From contig NZ_CP030050.1 in NCBI RefSeq assembly GCF_015291705.1, forward strand, positions 3,162,001-3,226,000: a DNA stretch of 64,000 bases. Direction: 5' to 3'. Under the pieces are notes generated by a model that worked only from the letters and a program-made list of their open reading frames with translations, had not been told where the DNA came from and made no database searches. Below are positions 1 through 8,520 of this stretch, piece by piece; position 1 is the stretch's first letter; every line of letters begins with the position of its first letter. Origin of the DNA: Bradyrhizobium arachidis (GTDB taxonomy: Bacteria; Pseudomonadota; Alphaproteobacteria; Rhizobiales; Xanthobacteraceae). Made by a program: the position numbers and the translations under genes.

Positions 1-394
1 AGGTGTCGAACACCGGCTGATGCTCCGGCAGGTCGAGCCGGCCGTGCAGCGTGGTCACAAACGGTGTCGGCTGCCGGTAGAACAGCGACCAGGGATAATA
101 GTCGAGATGAAAGTGGAGGAAGTCGAACTCCTCGTCGTCACATTTCTGCCGCACCCGCTCCAGCAGCACCATGTGCAACGCGTTGGGATCGCGCACGGAA
201 CCGTCGAGGCGCAGCGCTCGCGGCCATAGGGCATCCAGCTTCGCCGACGTCTTCGAGTCGCCGCTGGCGAACAGTGTGACGTCGTGTCCAAGGGCAACCA
301 GCTCTTCCGTCAACCAATGCACCACCCGCTCGGTGCCGCCATACAGCTTGGGTGGAACAGCCTCCGTCAACGGAGCTACCTGCGCGATGCGCAT
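1..394 (-). CDS. Glycosyltransferase family 4, N-terminal part (cut by window edge)
   Basis: The first 131 residues of a glycosyltransferase are visible; the rest lies beyond base 1. The protein starts MRIAQVAPLTEAVPPKLYGG and continues with TERVVHWLTEELVALGHDV, the donor/acceptor-site N-terminus typical of GT4-type (GT-B fold) sugar transferases. It probably transfers a sugar from a nucleotide-sugar donor in the cytoplasm; the substrate cannot be read. The start at 394 is preceded by an AGGAGA ribosome site. It is transcribed divergently from the ABC exporter at 672, with 277 bp between them. Family is clear, specific role unknown. Confidence 0.85.
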   Translation of the reverse strand, partial: MRIAQVAPLTEAVPPKLYGGTERVVHWLTEELVALGHDVTLFASGDSKTSAKLDALWPRALRLDGSVRDPNALHMVLLERVRQKCDDEEFDFLHFHLDYYPWSLFYRQPTPFVTTLHGRLDLPEHQPVFDT

Positions 395-671
395 CTCACC
401 TTCTCCTCTGCGATCATGAATATTGAAAACCCCCAGCGCGTACGGCACCGGCAATGCCAGCTAAGGGAACGTTCCCGCAGTTGCGAAGTTCCTCTCAACA
501 AACGTTACTTATTGGACACATCTCGCACCTGTCTCGATGCTGCCATCTCGTCTTCGCAGATCGTCCGCATCCGCATGTCGTGATCAGCCTGCCCGGGAAC
601 CGAGGCGAGCTGGTCGATGTTCTGTCGGTCAGCCACAAAACTGGAAATCATCACACGGGGTCGAGTGCCAT

Positions 672-2435
672 ATGGATCAGCTTTCTGGATACGCGCGCAG
701 GCCATTTGCCTTTGTCTTGCGCTATCTTCGGCGTCGTCTCGCGTCGCATCTCGTGATCCTGACTGCTGTCGTCGCAGCCGTTGCCTGCTCCGTGGGCACG
801 CAGTACGGCGTCAAATCACTCGTCGACAGTCTGTCGGCGGGAACATCGCATGGTGGTAGCGTATGGCTGGCATTCATTCTGCTCATGTCGCTGATCGCTG
901 CCGACAACTTCCTGTGGCGGATCGCGAGCTGGACGGCGAGCTTCACCTTCGTTCGTGTCACGGGCGATTTGCGCCGTGACATATTTCGTCACCTGACGGG
1001 ACATGCGCCGAGCTACTTCTCCGACCGCATGCCAGGCATGCTGACGAGCCGCATCACGGCGACCTCGAATGCGGTGTTCACCGTCGAGAACATGTTCGTC
1101 TGGAATGTGCTGCCGCCATGCATTGCCACAGTTGCGGCAATCATGCTGATCGGAACCGTCAGTCCTTATATGGCGCTCGGCCTGATCGTGATCGCCGGCG
1201 GGATGGTGATCGCGATGTTCCATCTGGCCGCGGCGGGCAAGCCCCTGCATGACGATTTCGCCGACAAGGCGGCCGTGGTCGACGGCGAGATGATCGACGT
1301 CATCAGCAATATGCCGCTGGTCCGCGCCTTCTGCGGCATCAGCCACGAGCACGAGCGGTTCGACGCTACCGTCAACCGCGAGCTTACCGCGCGCGGCCGC
1401 AGCCTGCGCTATCTGGAGAAGCTGCGGCTCACCCATGCCGGTGTGACAGTCGTCCTGACCGTTGCGCTGATGGCCTGGGCGATCACGCTCTGGCAGCAGG
1501 GTGAGGCGACCACCGGCGACGTCGTGCTGGTCTGCACCCTCGGCCTGTCCATCCTCAACGCCACGCGCGATCTCGCGGTGGCGCTGGTCGACGTCACCCA
1601 GCATGTCGCACGGCTGACCGAGGCCATCGCGACCCTCCTGGTGCCGCATGAGCTACGCGATCACCCCGAGGCGGAGCCGCTGGTGAAGAGCGGCGCGGCG
1701 ATTGCGTTCAACAACGTCACCTTCGGCTATCCCGGCGGCGAGAAGATCTTCGAGCGGTTCAGCCTGCGGCTGCAGCCCGGCCAGCGCGTCGGCCTGGTCG
1801 GCCAGTCCGGCGGCGGCAAGTCGACCCTGTTCACGCTGCTTCAGCGCTTCTACGACGTCGACGAGGGCAGCATCACCGTCGACGGCCAGGACGTCTCGAT
1901 GGTGACCCAGCTCAGCCTGCGCGAGGCGATCTCGGTCGTGCCGCAGGATATTTCGCTGTTCCACCGTTCCATCCGCGAGAACATCCGCTACGGCCGCCCC
2001 AACGCGACGGACGACGAGGTGCTGCGCGCGGCCATTGCCGCCCGCTGCGATTTCGTGGAAACTCTGCCTGAGGGTCTCGACACCATGGTCGGCGACCGCG
2101 GTGTGAAGATGTCCGGCGGCCAGCGCCAACGCATCGCGATCGCGCGCGCCTTCCTGAAGGATGCGCCGATCCTGCTGCTGGACGAGGCGACGGCGGCGCT
2201 GGACAGCGAGTCGGAGGAAGCGATCCGCGAGGCGCTGTCACGCCTGATGCGCGGCCGCACCGTGATCGCGATCGCGCATCGGCTCGCGACGCTGCGCAAT
2301 TTCGACCGTGTGATCGTGCTCAGGAATGGCAAGATCATCGAGGACGGCGCGCCCGACCGCCTGATGCAGGGTCACGGTCCCTACCGTGAGCTGGTGACGC
2401 AGGAAATGAGCCGGCTCGCGAAGTTCGCCGCGTAA
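672..2435 (+). CDS. ABC exporter, fused permease and ATPase (MsbA/MDR type)
   Basis: A 587-residue half-transporter. Residues about 20-300 form the six-helix ABC type-1 membrane domain. Residues about 340-575 form the ATPase, with Walker A GQSGGGKST, signature MSGGQRQRIAIARA, Walker B ILLLDEATAALD and H-loop IAIAHRLAT, so it should be catalytically active as a homodimer in the inner membrane. The cargo is not evident. Reading extends upstream to 537, but the leading residues are Arg-rich and unlike the family; the ATG at 672 begins a normal cytoplasmic lead-in (MDQLSGYARRPF). It may act with the neighbouring glycosyltransferase and glucosidase on a saccharide or lipid, which is inference. Confidence 0.9.
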   Translation: MDQLSGYARRPFAFVLRYLRRRLASHLVILTAVVAAVACSVGTQYGVKSLVDSLSAGTSHGGSVWLAFILLMSLIAADNFLWRIASWTASFTFVRVTGDLRRDIFRHLTGHAPSYFSDRMPGMLTSRITATSNAVFTVENMFVWNVLPPCIATVAAIMLIGTVSPYMALGLIVIAGGMVIAMFHLAAAGKPLHDDFADKAAVVDGEMIDVISNMPLVRAFCGISHEHERFDATVNRELTARGRSLRYLEKLRLTHAGVTVVLTVALMAWAITLWQQGEATTGDVVLVCTLGLSILNATRDLAVALVDVTQHVARLTEAIATLLVPHELRDHPEAEPLVKSGAAIAFNNVTFGYPGGEKIFERFSLRLQPGQRVGLVGQSGGGKSTLFTLLQRFYDVDEGSITVDGQDVSMVTQLSLREAISVVPQDISLFHRSIRENIRYGRPNATDDEVLRAAIAARCDFVETLPEGLDTMVGDRGVKMSGGQRQRIAIARAFLKDAPILLLDEATAALDSESEEAIREALSRLMRGRTVIAIAHRLATLRNFDRVIVLRNGKIIEDGAPDRLMQGHGPYRELVTQEMSRLAKFAA

Positions 2436-2491
2436 ACCCAACAGTTGCGTCTGCGTTGGTTGCGTTTCGAAACAAGGCAGGGGAGCAGCTC

Positions 2492-4696
2492 ATGGCAGCC
2501 GAAGTCGTCACCAAATTCGTCTCCGTGACGCGGACCGTGGAGCAGGTCGCGGAGCAGCCGTTCTACATCCCGATGACGGGGCCGTCGGCGCGGCCGCGGC
2601 GTTCGCTCAAGCACGACGACACCTTCATCGTGCTCGACAGCCACGGCGACATCGGCGCCTCGGCAGGCGGGCCGGACGGCCTGTTCCACCATGACACGCG
2701 CTACCTGGCGCGGCTGGAGCTCGTGCTCAACGACCTCCAGCCGCTGCTGCTCGGCTCCAACTTACGCGACGACAATTCGGCGCTGACGGTCGATCTCACC
2801 AATCCCGACATCTACCGCGAGGGCGCCCTCGTGCTGCAGAAGGATCTGCTGCACATCGTGCGCACGATCTTCCTGTGGCACGGCTCGGCCTATCAACGCA
2901 TCGGCGTGCAGAACCATGGCGAGCGGCCGGCGAGCTTCGAGCTGACGCTGCTGTTCGACAACGATTTTGCCGACCTGTTCGAGGTCCGCGGCGAACAGCG
3001 GCCGCGCCGGGGCACCGGCACGAGCAAGCTGCTCGGGCCGACCGACGTGCTGTTCGACTATCGCGGCCTCGACGATGCCGAGCGCACGACCGGTTTGCAT
3101 TTCGACCCGCGTCCGACACGGCTGTCGGTGAACGCCGCGACCTGGCAGGTCGAGCTCGATCCGCATCAATCGAAATCGCTGTTCGTCGCCGTGTCCTGCA
3201 ACCGGCCGGTCACGGAAAAGCCCGCGCGTTTCTTCAGGGGCTTGCTCGCCCATCGCCGCGAGATGCGGCAGTCGACGATGGGCGCGGCCAGCATCGAAAC
3301 CTCGAACAACATCTTCAACGAGGTGCTGTGCCAGGCCATGGCCGACCTCAACATGCTGATGACGGAGACGCCGCAGGGGCGTTATCCCTATGCCGGCATT
3401 CCCTGGTATTCGACGACCTTCGGTCGCGACGGGCTGATCACCGCGCTGCAGATGCTGTGGGTCGACCCGCGCGTCGCCAAGGGCGTCCTCAGGCGGCTCG
3501 CCCATTTCCAGGCCAAGACGGTCGATCCGCTTGCCGACGCGGCGCCCGGAAAGATCCTGCACGAGATGCGCGGCGGCGAGATGGCGGCGCTGCGCGAGGT
3601 GCCGTTCTCGCAATATTACGGCAGCGTCGATTCCACCGCCTTGTTCATCCTGCTCGCCGGCAGCTATTTCGAGCGCACCGGCGATGCAGCGACGCTGATC
3701 GAGCTGTGGCCGGCGATCGAGGCGGGCCTCGCCTGGATCGACGGTCCGGGCGATCCCGATCAGGACGGCTTCGTCGAATACCAGCGCGCGACGGAAAAGG
3801 GACTGGCCAACCAGGGCTGGAAGGATTCCTACGACGCGATCTTCCACGCCGACGGCCAGCTCGCGGAAGGCAATATCGCGCTCGCCGAAGTCCAGGGCTA
3901 CGTCTACGCGGCCAAGCAGCTTGCCGCGCGTTGCGCGCTGCGGCTCGGCAAGCCGGACCGAGTGCGCAAGCTTGAGGCCGAAGCCAACGCGCTGGCCGAG
4001 CGCTTCGAAAAGGCGTTCTGGTGCGAGGAGCTCGGCACCTATGCGCTCGCGCTCGACGGCAAGAAGCGGCCGTGCAAGGTGCGCACCTCGAATGCCGGGC
4101 AGGTGCTGTTCAGCGGCATGATCCGCGAGGATCGCGCGCGCCTCGTCGCCGCCGATCTGATGCGGCCGCACTTCTTCTCCGGCTGGGGCATCCGCACCGT
4201 CGCGCAAGGCGAGGTGCGCTACAACCCGATGTCCTATCATGACGGCTCGGTCTGGCCGCACGACAACGCGCTGATCGCGCTCGGGCTCGCGCGCTACGGC
4301 CTCAAGCATTCGGTCGCGCATGTCTTCAAGGGCCTGTTCGACGCTGCGACCTACATGGATCTGCGCCGGCTGCCCGAGCTGTTCTGTGGCTTCCGGCGCG
4401 AGAAGCGGCGCGGCCCGACGCTCTATCCGGTCGCCTGTGCGCCGCAGGCCTGGGCCAGCGCGACGCCGTTCACGCTGCTGGAGGCGGCGCTCGGCATCGA
4501 GTTCGATGTGGCGCGCGGCGAGATCCGCCTGCGCAATCCGCATCTGCCGGCATTCCTGAACGAGGTGATCCTGCGCGATCTGCGCCTCGGCGAGTCCAGC
4601 GTCGATCTGCGCGTCAGCCGCCACGGCGACGACGTCGCGCTGGAGGTGTTGCGCACGCGCGGCCAGATCCAGGTCTCGATCGTGCTGGCGCGCTAG
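2492..4696 (+). CDS. Amylo-alpha-1,6-glucosidase (glycogen debranching type)
   Basis: A 734-residue protein. An N-terminal beta-sandwich (GDE_N_bis type, about residues 35-230) contains GGPDGLFHHDTRYLARLE, and a C-terminal (alpha/alpha)6 barrel contains YAGIPWYSTTFGRDGLI, the usual signature of bacterial amylo-alpha-1,6-glucosidases. It is expected to hydrolyse alpha-1,6 branch points of glucan stores. The start at 2492 follows a GGGGAG ribosome site; an in-frame start 36 bases upstream lacks one. It lies 56 bp after the ABC exporter and 18 bp before the PRC-barrel gene, so the three may be co-transcribed. A glycogen synthase gene lies about 22 kb away in this window. Confidence 0.88.
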   Translation: MAAEVVTKFVSVTRTVEQVAEQPFYIPMTGPSARPRRSLKHDDTFIVLDSHGDIGASAGGPDGLFHHDTRYLARLELVLNDLQPLLLGSNLRDDNSALTVDLTNPDIYREGALVLQKDLLHIVRTIFLWHGSAYQRIGVQNHGERPASFELTLLFDNDFADLFEVRGEQRPRRGTGTSKLLGPTDVLFDYRGLDDAERTTGLHFDPRPTRLSVNAATWQVELDPHQSKSLFVAVSCNRPVTEKPARFFRGLLAHRREMRQSTMGAASIETSNNIFNEVLCQAMADLNMLMTETPQGRYPYAGIPWYSTTFGRDGLITALQMLWVDPRVAKGVLRRLAHFQAKTVDPLADAAPGKILHEMRGGEMAALREVPFSQYYGSVDSTALFILLAGSYFERTGDAATLIELWPAIEAGLAWIDGPGDPDQDGFVEYQRATEKGLANQGWKDSYDAIFHADGQLAEGNIALAEVQGYVYAAKQLAARCALRLGKPDRVRKLEAEANALAERFEKAFWCEELGTYALALDGKKRPCKVRTSNAGQVLFSGMIREDRARLVAADLMRPHFFSGWGIRTVAQGEVRYNPMSYHDGSVWPHDNALIALGLARYGLKHSVAHVFKGLFDAATYMDLRRLPELFCGFRREKRRGPTLYPVACAPQAWASATPFTLLEAALGIEFDVARGEIRLRNPHLPAFLNEVILRDLRLGESSVDLRVSRHGDDVALEVLRTRGQIQVSIVLAR

Positions 4697-4714
4697 GCGC
4701 GCGAGGAGGGTCCC

Positions 4715-5251
4715 ATGCGTGCTGTCCGATGGCTGGTCTTGAGCGTGGCGATCGTCGCCGGCCTGACGGTCGCAATGTCGCGTGCCGCGGAGGAGCCGCC
4801 TGCGGTGGCCCCAACCTCGCCGCCAAGTGAAGCGAATGCGCCGGCGGCTGCGCAGCCGCCGGCCTCGACCGTGCCTGTGACGCCGAAGGACGCTGCGCCG
4901 CCGCCCTCGGTGACCATCATCGGCGCGAGCGATGCGCACGGCGTGCTCGGCCGCGACGTGCGCAGCGCCGCCGACGAGGGCATGGGCCGCATCGTCGACA
5001 TCATCGTCGACCGCACCGGCCATGTGCGCGCCGCCGTGATCGATTTTGGCGGCTTCCTGGGCGTCGGCAGCCGCAAGATCGTGGTGGACTGGAACGCGCT
5101 TCATTTCGGCAAGATCACCAACAAGAAGGACAGCATCACGCTGGAGCTGACCAAGGCTCAGGTCGCTGCCGCGCCGGAATACAAGGAAGACACGCCGATG
5201 GTCGTGCTCGGCGCGTCCGGCAGTCTTCAACCGCTGCAAGCCATCCAGTGA
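4715..5251 (+). CDS. Exported PRC-barrel domain protein
   Basis: A 178-residue protein. Residues 1-25 form a signal peptide (MRAVRWLVLSVAIVAGLTVA, then MSRAAE). A Pro/Ala-rich linker of about 40 residues follows, then a PRC-barrel domain from about residue 68 (VTIIGASDAHGVLGRDV to KIVVDWNALHF). PRC-barrels are small beta folds found in photosynthetic reaction-centre H subunits, RimM and many alphaproteobacterial periplasmic proteins of unknown task. A strong GGAGG site precedes the start. It probably resides in the periplasm; its molecular role is not known. Confidence 0.8.
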   Translation: MRAVRWLVLSVAIVAGLTVAMSRAAEEPPAVAPTSPPSEANAPAAAQPPASTVPVTPKDAAPPPSVTIIGASDAHGVLGRDVRSAADEGMGRIVDIIVDRTGHVRAAVIDFGGFLGVGSRKIVVDWNALHFGKITNKKDSITLELTKAQVAAAPEYKEDTPMVVLGASGSLQPLQAIQ

Positions 5252-5274
5252 GACGCGGGGAGGGCTGACTGCCT

Positions 5275-6579
5275 GTGCTGTTGTCGAGGAAGCCGAACCA
5301 TGCGGATCGCGGCGGCCACGTTGAACAGAACAACGCCGCAGCGCTGCGGCTTGCGCCCATTCCGGCGCCGTCGCGCCAGAGCCTGCGCGGTCTCGACTGG
5401 TTCATCTTCTTCCTTGCCGACGTGCAGACCGGGTTCGGTCCCTTCATCGCGGTGTACCTGACGACGCAGAAATGGACCCAGGTCGAGATCGGCCTCGTGC
5501 TCTCGATCGGCGGCATCGTCGCCCTGATCGGGCAGATGCCGGGCGGCGCCATCATCGATGCCGCGAAATCCGAGCGGCTGGTCGCGGCCCTTGCGATCGT
5601 GACCATCGGCTTCTGCGCGCTCGCTTATGCGGCGATGCCGATCTTCCCCGTGGTGGTGACGGCGGCGACACTGCATGCGGCGGCGAGCTGCGTGCTGGGA
5701 CCTGCAATCGCGGCGATCAGCCTCGGCCTCGTCGGGCCACTCGCGATCGGCGAGCGGCTCGGGCGCAATGCGCGCTTCGCCTCGCTCGGCAACGGCGTCG
5801 CGGCCGCCGTGATGGGCACCGCCGGTTATCTGTTGTCGAGCCGCTCGGTGTTCCTGGTCACTTTCTTGCTGGCGATCCCGACCCTGATCGCGCTGTCGCG
5901 GATCCGGGAGGAGGAGGTCGACATCGCGCGCTGCCACGGCGAGATGCCGCGCGAGGCGCCGGTGCCGGGCGACACCAATATCTGGCACTTGATCAGGCAG
6001 CGGCCGCTGATCGTGTTTGCGCTGAGCGTGCTGCTGTTACAGCTCGCGAACGCCTCGATGATGCCGCTGATGGCGAGCGCAGTGACGGCCAGGTCGAGCC
6101 AGTGGGCAACGGTGCTCGTTGCCTTTTGCATCGTCGTGCCCCAGGCGATCGTGGCGCTGCTGTCGCCGACGGTCGGGCGCAAGGCGCAACTCTGGGGCCG
6201 CCGGCCGCTGCTGCTGATCGGGTTCGGCGCGCTGACGATCCGCGGTCTGTTGTTCGCCACGGTGCGTGATCCCTATCTGCTGGTCGCGGTGCAGGTGTTC
6301 GACGGCATCACGGCGGCGGTGTTCGCGGTGATGATTCCGCTGATCGTGGCCGACGTCGCCTTCGGCAGCGGACACTTCAATCTGGCACAGGGAATCGTCG
6401 GCACCGCGACCGGCATCGGCGCGTCGCTGAGCACTGCGCTGGGCGGCTATGTCAGCGACAAGTTCGGCAACGCCACCGCGTTCATCGGGCTGTCCGGCAT
6501 CGCCGCGACGGGGCTGTTGCTGATCCTGCTGGTGATGCCGGAGACCCGGCGGCTTGCGCCAAAAGAAATGGCCGGCTGA
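5275..6579 (+). CDS. MFS transporter
   Basis: A 434-residue protein with about 12 hydrophobic helices, beginning around residue 45 (DWFIFFLADVQTGFGPFIAV). It has the major-facilitator loop between helices 2 and 3 (GQMPGGAIIDAAKSER) and a second related loop, GRRPLLLIG. It should be an inner-membrane secondary transporter; the substrate is not evident. The start is GTG with a GGGGAGGG site 10 bases upstream. It is convergent with fixK2, and a strong hairpin lies between the two genes. In B. diazoefficiens an MFS gene sits near this point of the fix locus, as I recall. Confidence 0.85.
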   Translation: MLLSRKPNHADRGGHVEQNNAAALRLAPIPAPSRQSLRGLDWFIFFLADVQTGFGPFIAVYLTTQKWTQVEIGLVLSIGGIVALIGQMPGGAIIDAAKSERLVAALAIVTIGFCALAYAAMPIFPVVVTAATLHAAASCVLGPAIAAISLGLVGPLAIGERLGRNARFASLGNGVAAAVMGTAGYLLSSRSVFLVTFLLAIPTLIALSRIREEEVDIARCHGEMPREAPVPGDTNIWHLIRQRPLIVFALSVLLLQLANASMMPLMASAVTARSSQWATVLVAFCIVVPQAIVALLSPTVGRKAQLWGRRPLLLIGFGALTIRGLLFATVRDPYLLVAVQVFDGITAAVFAVMIPLIVADVAFGSGHFNLAQGIVGTATGIGASLSTALGGYVSDKFGNATAFIGLSGIAATGLLLILLVMPETRRLAPKEMAG

Positions 6580-6595
6580 ACGACATCAGCCGGCC
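6570..6595. terminator. Bidirectional terminator between the MFS gene and fixK2
   Basis: A perfect 10-bp inverted repeat (GGCCGGCTGA / TCAGCCGGCC) with a 6-base loop. Its left arm overlaps the stop of the MFS gene. Read on the minus strand, the stem is followed by ATTTCTTTT, so it looks like a Rho-independent terminator for fixK2. On the plus strand the T-run is missing. Confidence 0.75.
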
Positions 6596-6615
6596 AAGTC
6601 AGTGGGGAGGAAAAG

Positions 6616-7314
6616 TCAGGCGTCGAGATTGTGCAGGCGCGCCCTGTTGCGCAGCACGATCTGGCGGGCGCCGGAGAAACCGAGAATGCCTTGGGCGTGG
6701 AGCTGGGACAGCGCGCGCGACACGGTCTCAAGGGTGAGGCCAAGATAGTCGCCGATATCGCGGCGGCACATCGGCAGCGCCATCATGCCGGCGACCGCGA
6801 GGCGGCGGTCCATTTCGAGCAGGAAGGTCGCGACACGCTCCATCGCGGTCTTGCGGCCGAGCAGCAGCATGTGGTCTTCGGCGTGGCGCAGCTCGCCGGC
6901 GGTCATGGCCCAGAGCTTGCGGGCGACCTGCACGTCCGAGCCGGCGGCCTTCTCCAGGCTGGCGCGCTTCACGAGGCGGACATTGGTGTCGATGATGGCT
7001 TCGGCGGCGAGACGGTGGGTCGGGCCGGATTCGAGGCCGAACACGTCGCCGGGAAGATGGAAGGCACCGATCTGGCGGCGGCCGTCGGAGAGGAGCTTGT
7101 AGCTGCGCACGGCGCCCGACACGACCTGGTAGACATATTCGGACGGCTCGTCCTCGCCGTAGATCTCTTCGTCCTTGCGGTAGGAGAACTCGGTGGCGAC
7201 GAGGCCGACATGGCCGGTGATCGCGCCGAACTGGTCGGAGACAGGATGGGCAGGGGCAATCTTGCCACGAAGTTGCGTGTTGATCGCCTGGGTGTCGAGC
7301 GTCTGGGTCAGCAT
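6616..7314 (-). CDS. fixK2: FixK2, CRP/FNR-type regulator of the low-oxygen response
   Basis: A 232-residue regulator with a cyclic-nucleotide-binding-like domain (about 35-150) and a C-terminal winged helix whose recognition segment is DYLGLTLETVSRALSQL. It lacks the N-terminal cysteines of FNR, so it does not carry an Fe-S oxygen sensor. Start choice: the ATG at 7314 has GGAG nine bases upstream, while the ATG at 7323 directly abuts that GGAG. The shorter form gives 232 residues and places the single PMCRRD cysteine at position 183, matching the redox-sensitive Cys183 described for B. japonicum FixK2. FixJ is known to activate this gene; FixK2 activates fixNOQP and fixGHIS through TTGA-N6-TCAA boxes. 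Confidence 0.95.
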   Translation of the reverse strand: MLTQTLDTQAINTQLRGKIAPAHPVSDQFGAITGHVGLVATEFSYRKDEEIYGEDEPSEYVYQVVSGAVRSYKLLSDGRRQIGAFHLPGDVFGLESGPTHRLAAEAIIDTNVRLVKRASLEKAAGSDVQVARKLWAMTAGELRHAEDHMLLLGRKTAMERVATFLLEMDRRLAVAGMMALPMCRRDIGDYLGLTLETVSRALSQLHAQGILGFSGARQIVLRNRARLHNLDA

Positions 7315-7385
7315 CTGCGCCATCTCCGTTGTGATGGAGCATTGCTACGCGGGTTTGCGCAATCCGGAAATTTCGCGCGTTATCT

Positions 7386-7402
7386 TAAGGAGGTTTACCT
7401 AC
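7386..7402 (-). promoter_or_regulatory. Candidate FixJ-binding site upstream of fixK2
   Basis: On the minus strand the sequence is GTAGGTAAACCTCCTTA, 72-88 bases before the fixK2 start. It resembles the GTAA...TCC.TTA pattern I recall for FixJ-phosphate sites in rhizobial fixK promoters. The position is sensible for a FixJ-activated promoter. The match is by eye only. Confidence 0.45.
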
Positions 7403-7418
7403 GTAGAATCCCGTAAGG

Positions 7419-7805
7419 TCAATTCCGGCGCCGTTCCTGGATCGCACCACGGATGCGCTTGACCAGGTTTTCGTCGAGAAGCGGCTTCAAGATCACGTCC
7501 TTGACGCCCGCGGCGGCCGCGCGGGCCGAGATATTTCCGTCGGGATAGCCGGTGATGAGTATCACCGGCGTGCCTTCGTCGAACTGGCGGAGGCGGCCGG
7601 CGAGCTCGATGCCGTTGATGTCCGGCATCTTGTAGTCGATCACGTAGCAGTCGGCGCCGGGCTCGCTGGCGGCATTCAGCAGCGCCGTGGCGTTCCTGAA
7701 GGTCCGCACGTCGAAGCCGTCGGTTTCGAGCAGGAATCGCAGCGATCCCAGCACGGCGGCATCGTCGTCGACGACATAGACGACGGGTTTTGCCGAGGGC
7801 GCCAT
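7419..7805 (-). CDS. Receiver-only response regulator between fixK2 and fixJ
   Basis: A 128-residue single receiver domain: acidic pocket VVDDD near residues 10-15, phospho-acceptor Asp in CYVIDYKMPD, Thr in LITGYP and Lys in ILKPLL. There is no output domain, so it should act by protein contact or as a phosphate sink. An in-frame start at 7841 also exists. The start at 7805 is preferred because the FixK box at 7875-7888 would put the transcript start near 7841, leaving a 36-base leader; starting at 7841 would leave none. Its position matches the receiver gene in the B. diazoefficiens fix locus, reported as a FixK2 target. Partner unknown. Confidence 0.85.
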   Translation of the reverse strand: MAPSAKPVVYVVDDDAAVLGSLRFLLETDGFDVRTFRNATALLNAASEPGADCYVIDYKMPDINGIELAGRLRQFDEGTPVILITGYPDGNISARAAAAGVKDVILKPLLDENLVKRIRGAIQERRRN

Positions 7806-7874
7806 GGGAAGCCGCTGGGGGTGCGAGCCGATCTCGATCATCGCATCTGGCTAGCACAGCCTGAGCCGCGCAGA

Positions 7875-7888
7875 TTGACTTGCCTCAA
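7875..7888 (-). promoter_or_regulatory. FixK box of the receiver gene
   Basis: TTGACTTGCCTCAA on the plus strand fits TTGA-N6-TCAA exactly. Its centre is 76.5 bases before the chosen receiver-gene start. It sits inside a pair of 12-base direct repeats (GGATTGAGGCAA on the minus strand), only one of which completes a box. FixK2 is the expected activator. Confidence 0.8.
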
Positions 7889-7899
7889 TCCGGTTTGCC

Positions 7900-8517
7900 T
7901 CAATCCTTCAGCATGCCGGCGCGCATCGCCAGCCGGACCAGTTCCGACAGGCTGCCCGCCTGCATCTTGGTCATGACATTGGCGCGGTAGACCTCGATGG
8001 TGCGCGGGCTGATGTCGTATTCCCTGGCGATCAGCTTGTTGGAGAGGCCGGCGATCAGGCCCTCCATGACCTGGCGCTCGCGCGGGCTCAAGGAAGCGAC
8101 GCGGGCGGCGATGTCCTGCGCGACCGCCTCGTTCTTGGCCGCCGGCTCGGCCTGGCGGATCGCAGTCTCGATCATCGTGGTGAGGCGATCGTCCTCGAAG
8201 GGTTTTTCAAGAAAGTCGACGGCTCCGAGCTTCATCGCCTCGACCGCGAGCGGCACGTCGCCATGGCCGGTCATGATCAGGATCGGGAACGGGCTGGCCT
8301 GCGCCTTCATCCGCTTGAGAAGCTCGATGCCGTCGAGGCCCGGCATGCGCACGTCGGACACGACGCAGCCGAAGGCAAGGCCGGGCAGGGCGTCGAGGAA
8401 GCTCTGCGCGTCCTCGAACAGCGTGACGCCGAAGCCGGAGGAGTCCAGCAGGAAGTTCAGCGAGTCCCGCATCGCGGCGTCATCGTCGATGACGTAGACA
8501 TGTCCCTTGGTCGTCAT
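7900..8517 (-). CDS. fixJ: FixJ, response regulator
   Basis: A 205-residue regulator. The receiver domain (1-122) has acidic residues in VIDDD and the phospho-acceptor Asp55 in VVSDVRMPG. After a linker comes a LuxR-type helix-turn-helix (about 140-205, LSPRERQVMEGLIAGLSNKLIA up to SLSELVRLA). FixL phosphorylates it under low oxygen, and FixJ-phosphate then activates fixK2. The start lies 3 bases after the fixL stop, so fixLJ is one operon on the minus strand. Length and motifs match the B. japonicum protein. Confidence 0.97.
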   Translation of the reverse strand: MTTKGHVYVIDDDAAMRDSLNFLLDSSGFGVTLFEDAQSFLDALPGLAFGCVVSDVRMPGLDGIELLKRMKAQASPFPILIMTGHGDVPLAVEAMKLGAVDFLEKPFEDDRLTTMIETAIRQAEPAAKNEAVAQDIAARVASLSPRERQVMEGLIAGLSNKLIAREYDISPRTIEVYRANVMTKMQAGSLSELVRLAMRAGMLKD

Positions 8518-8520
8518 TGC

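Noticed and set aside
2762..5239. Very long open frame on the minus strand across the glucosidase and PRC-barrel genes
   Set aside because: Composition is Arg/His/Gly-rich as expected for antisense of GC-rich coding DNA; no domain, no ribosome site, and the plus strand has two clear genes.
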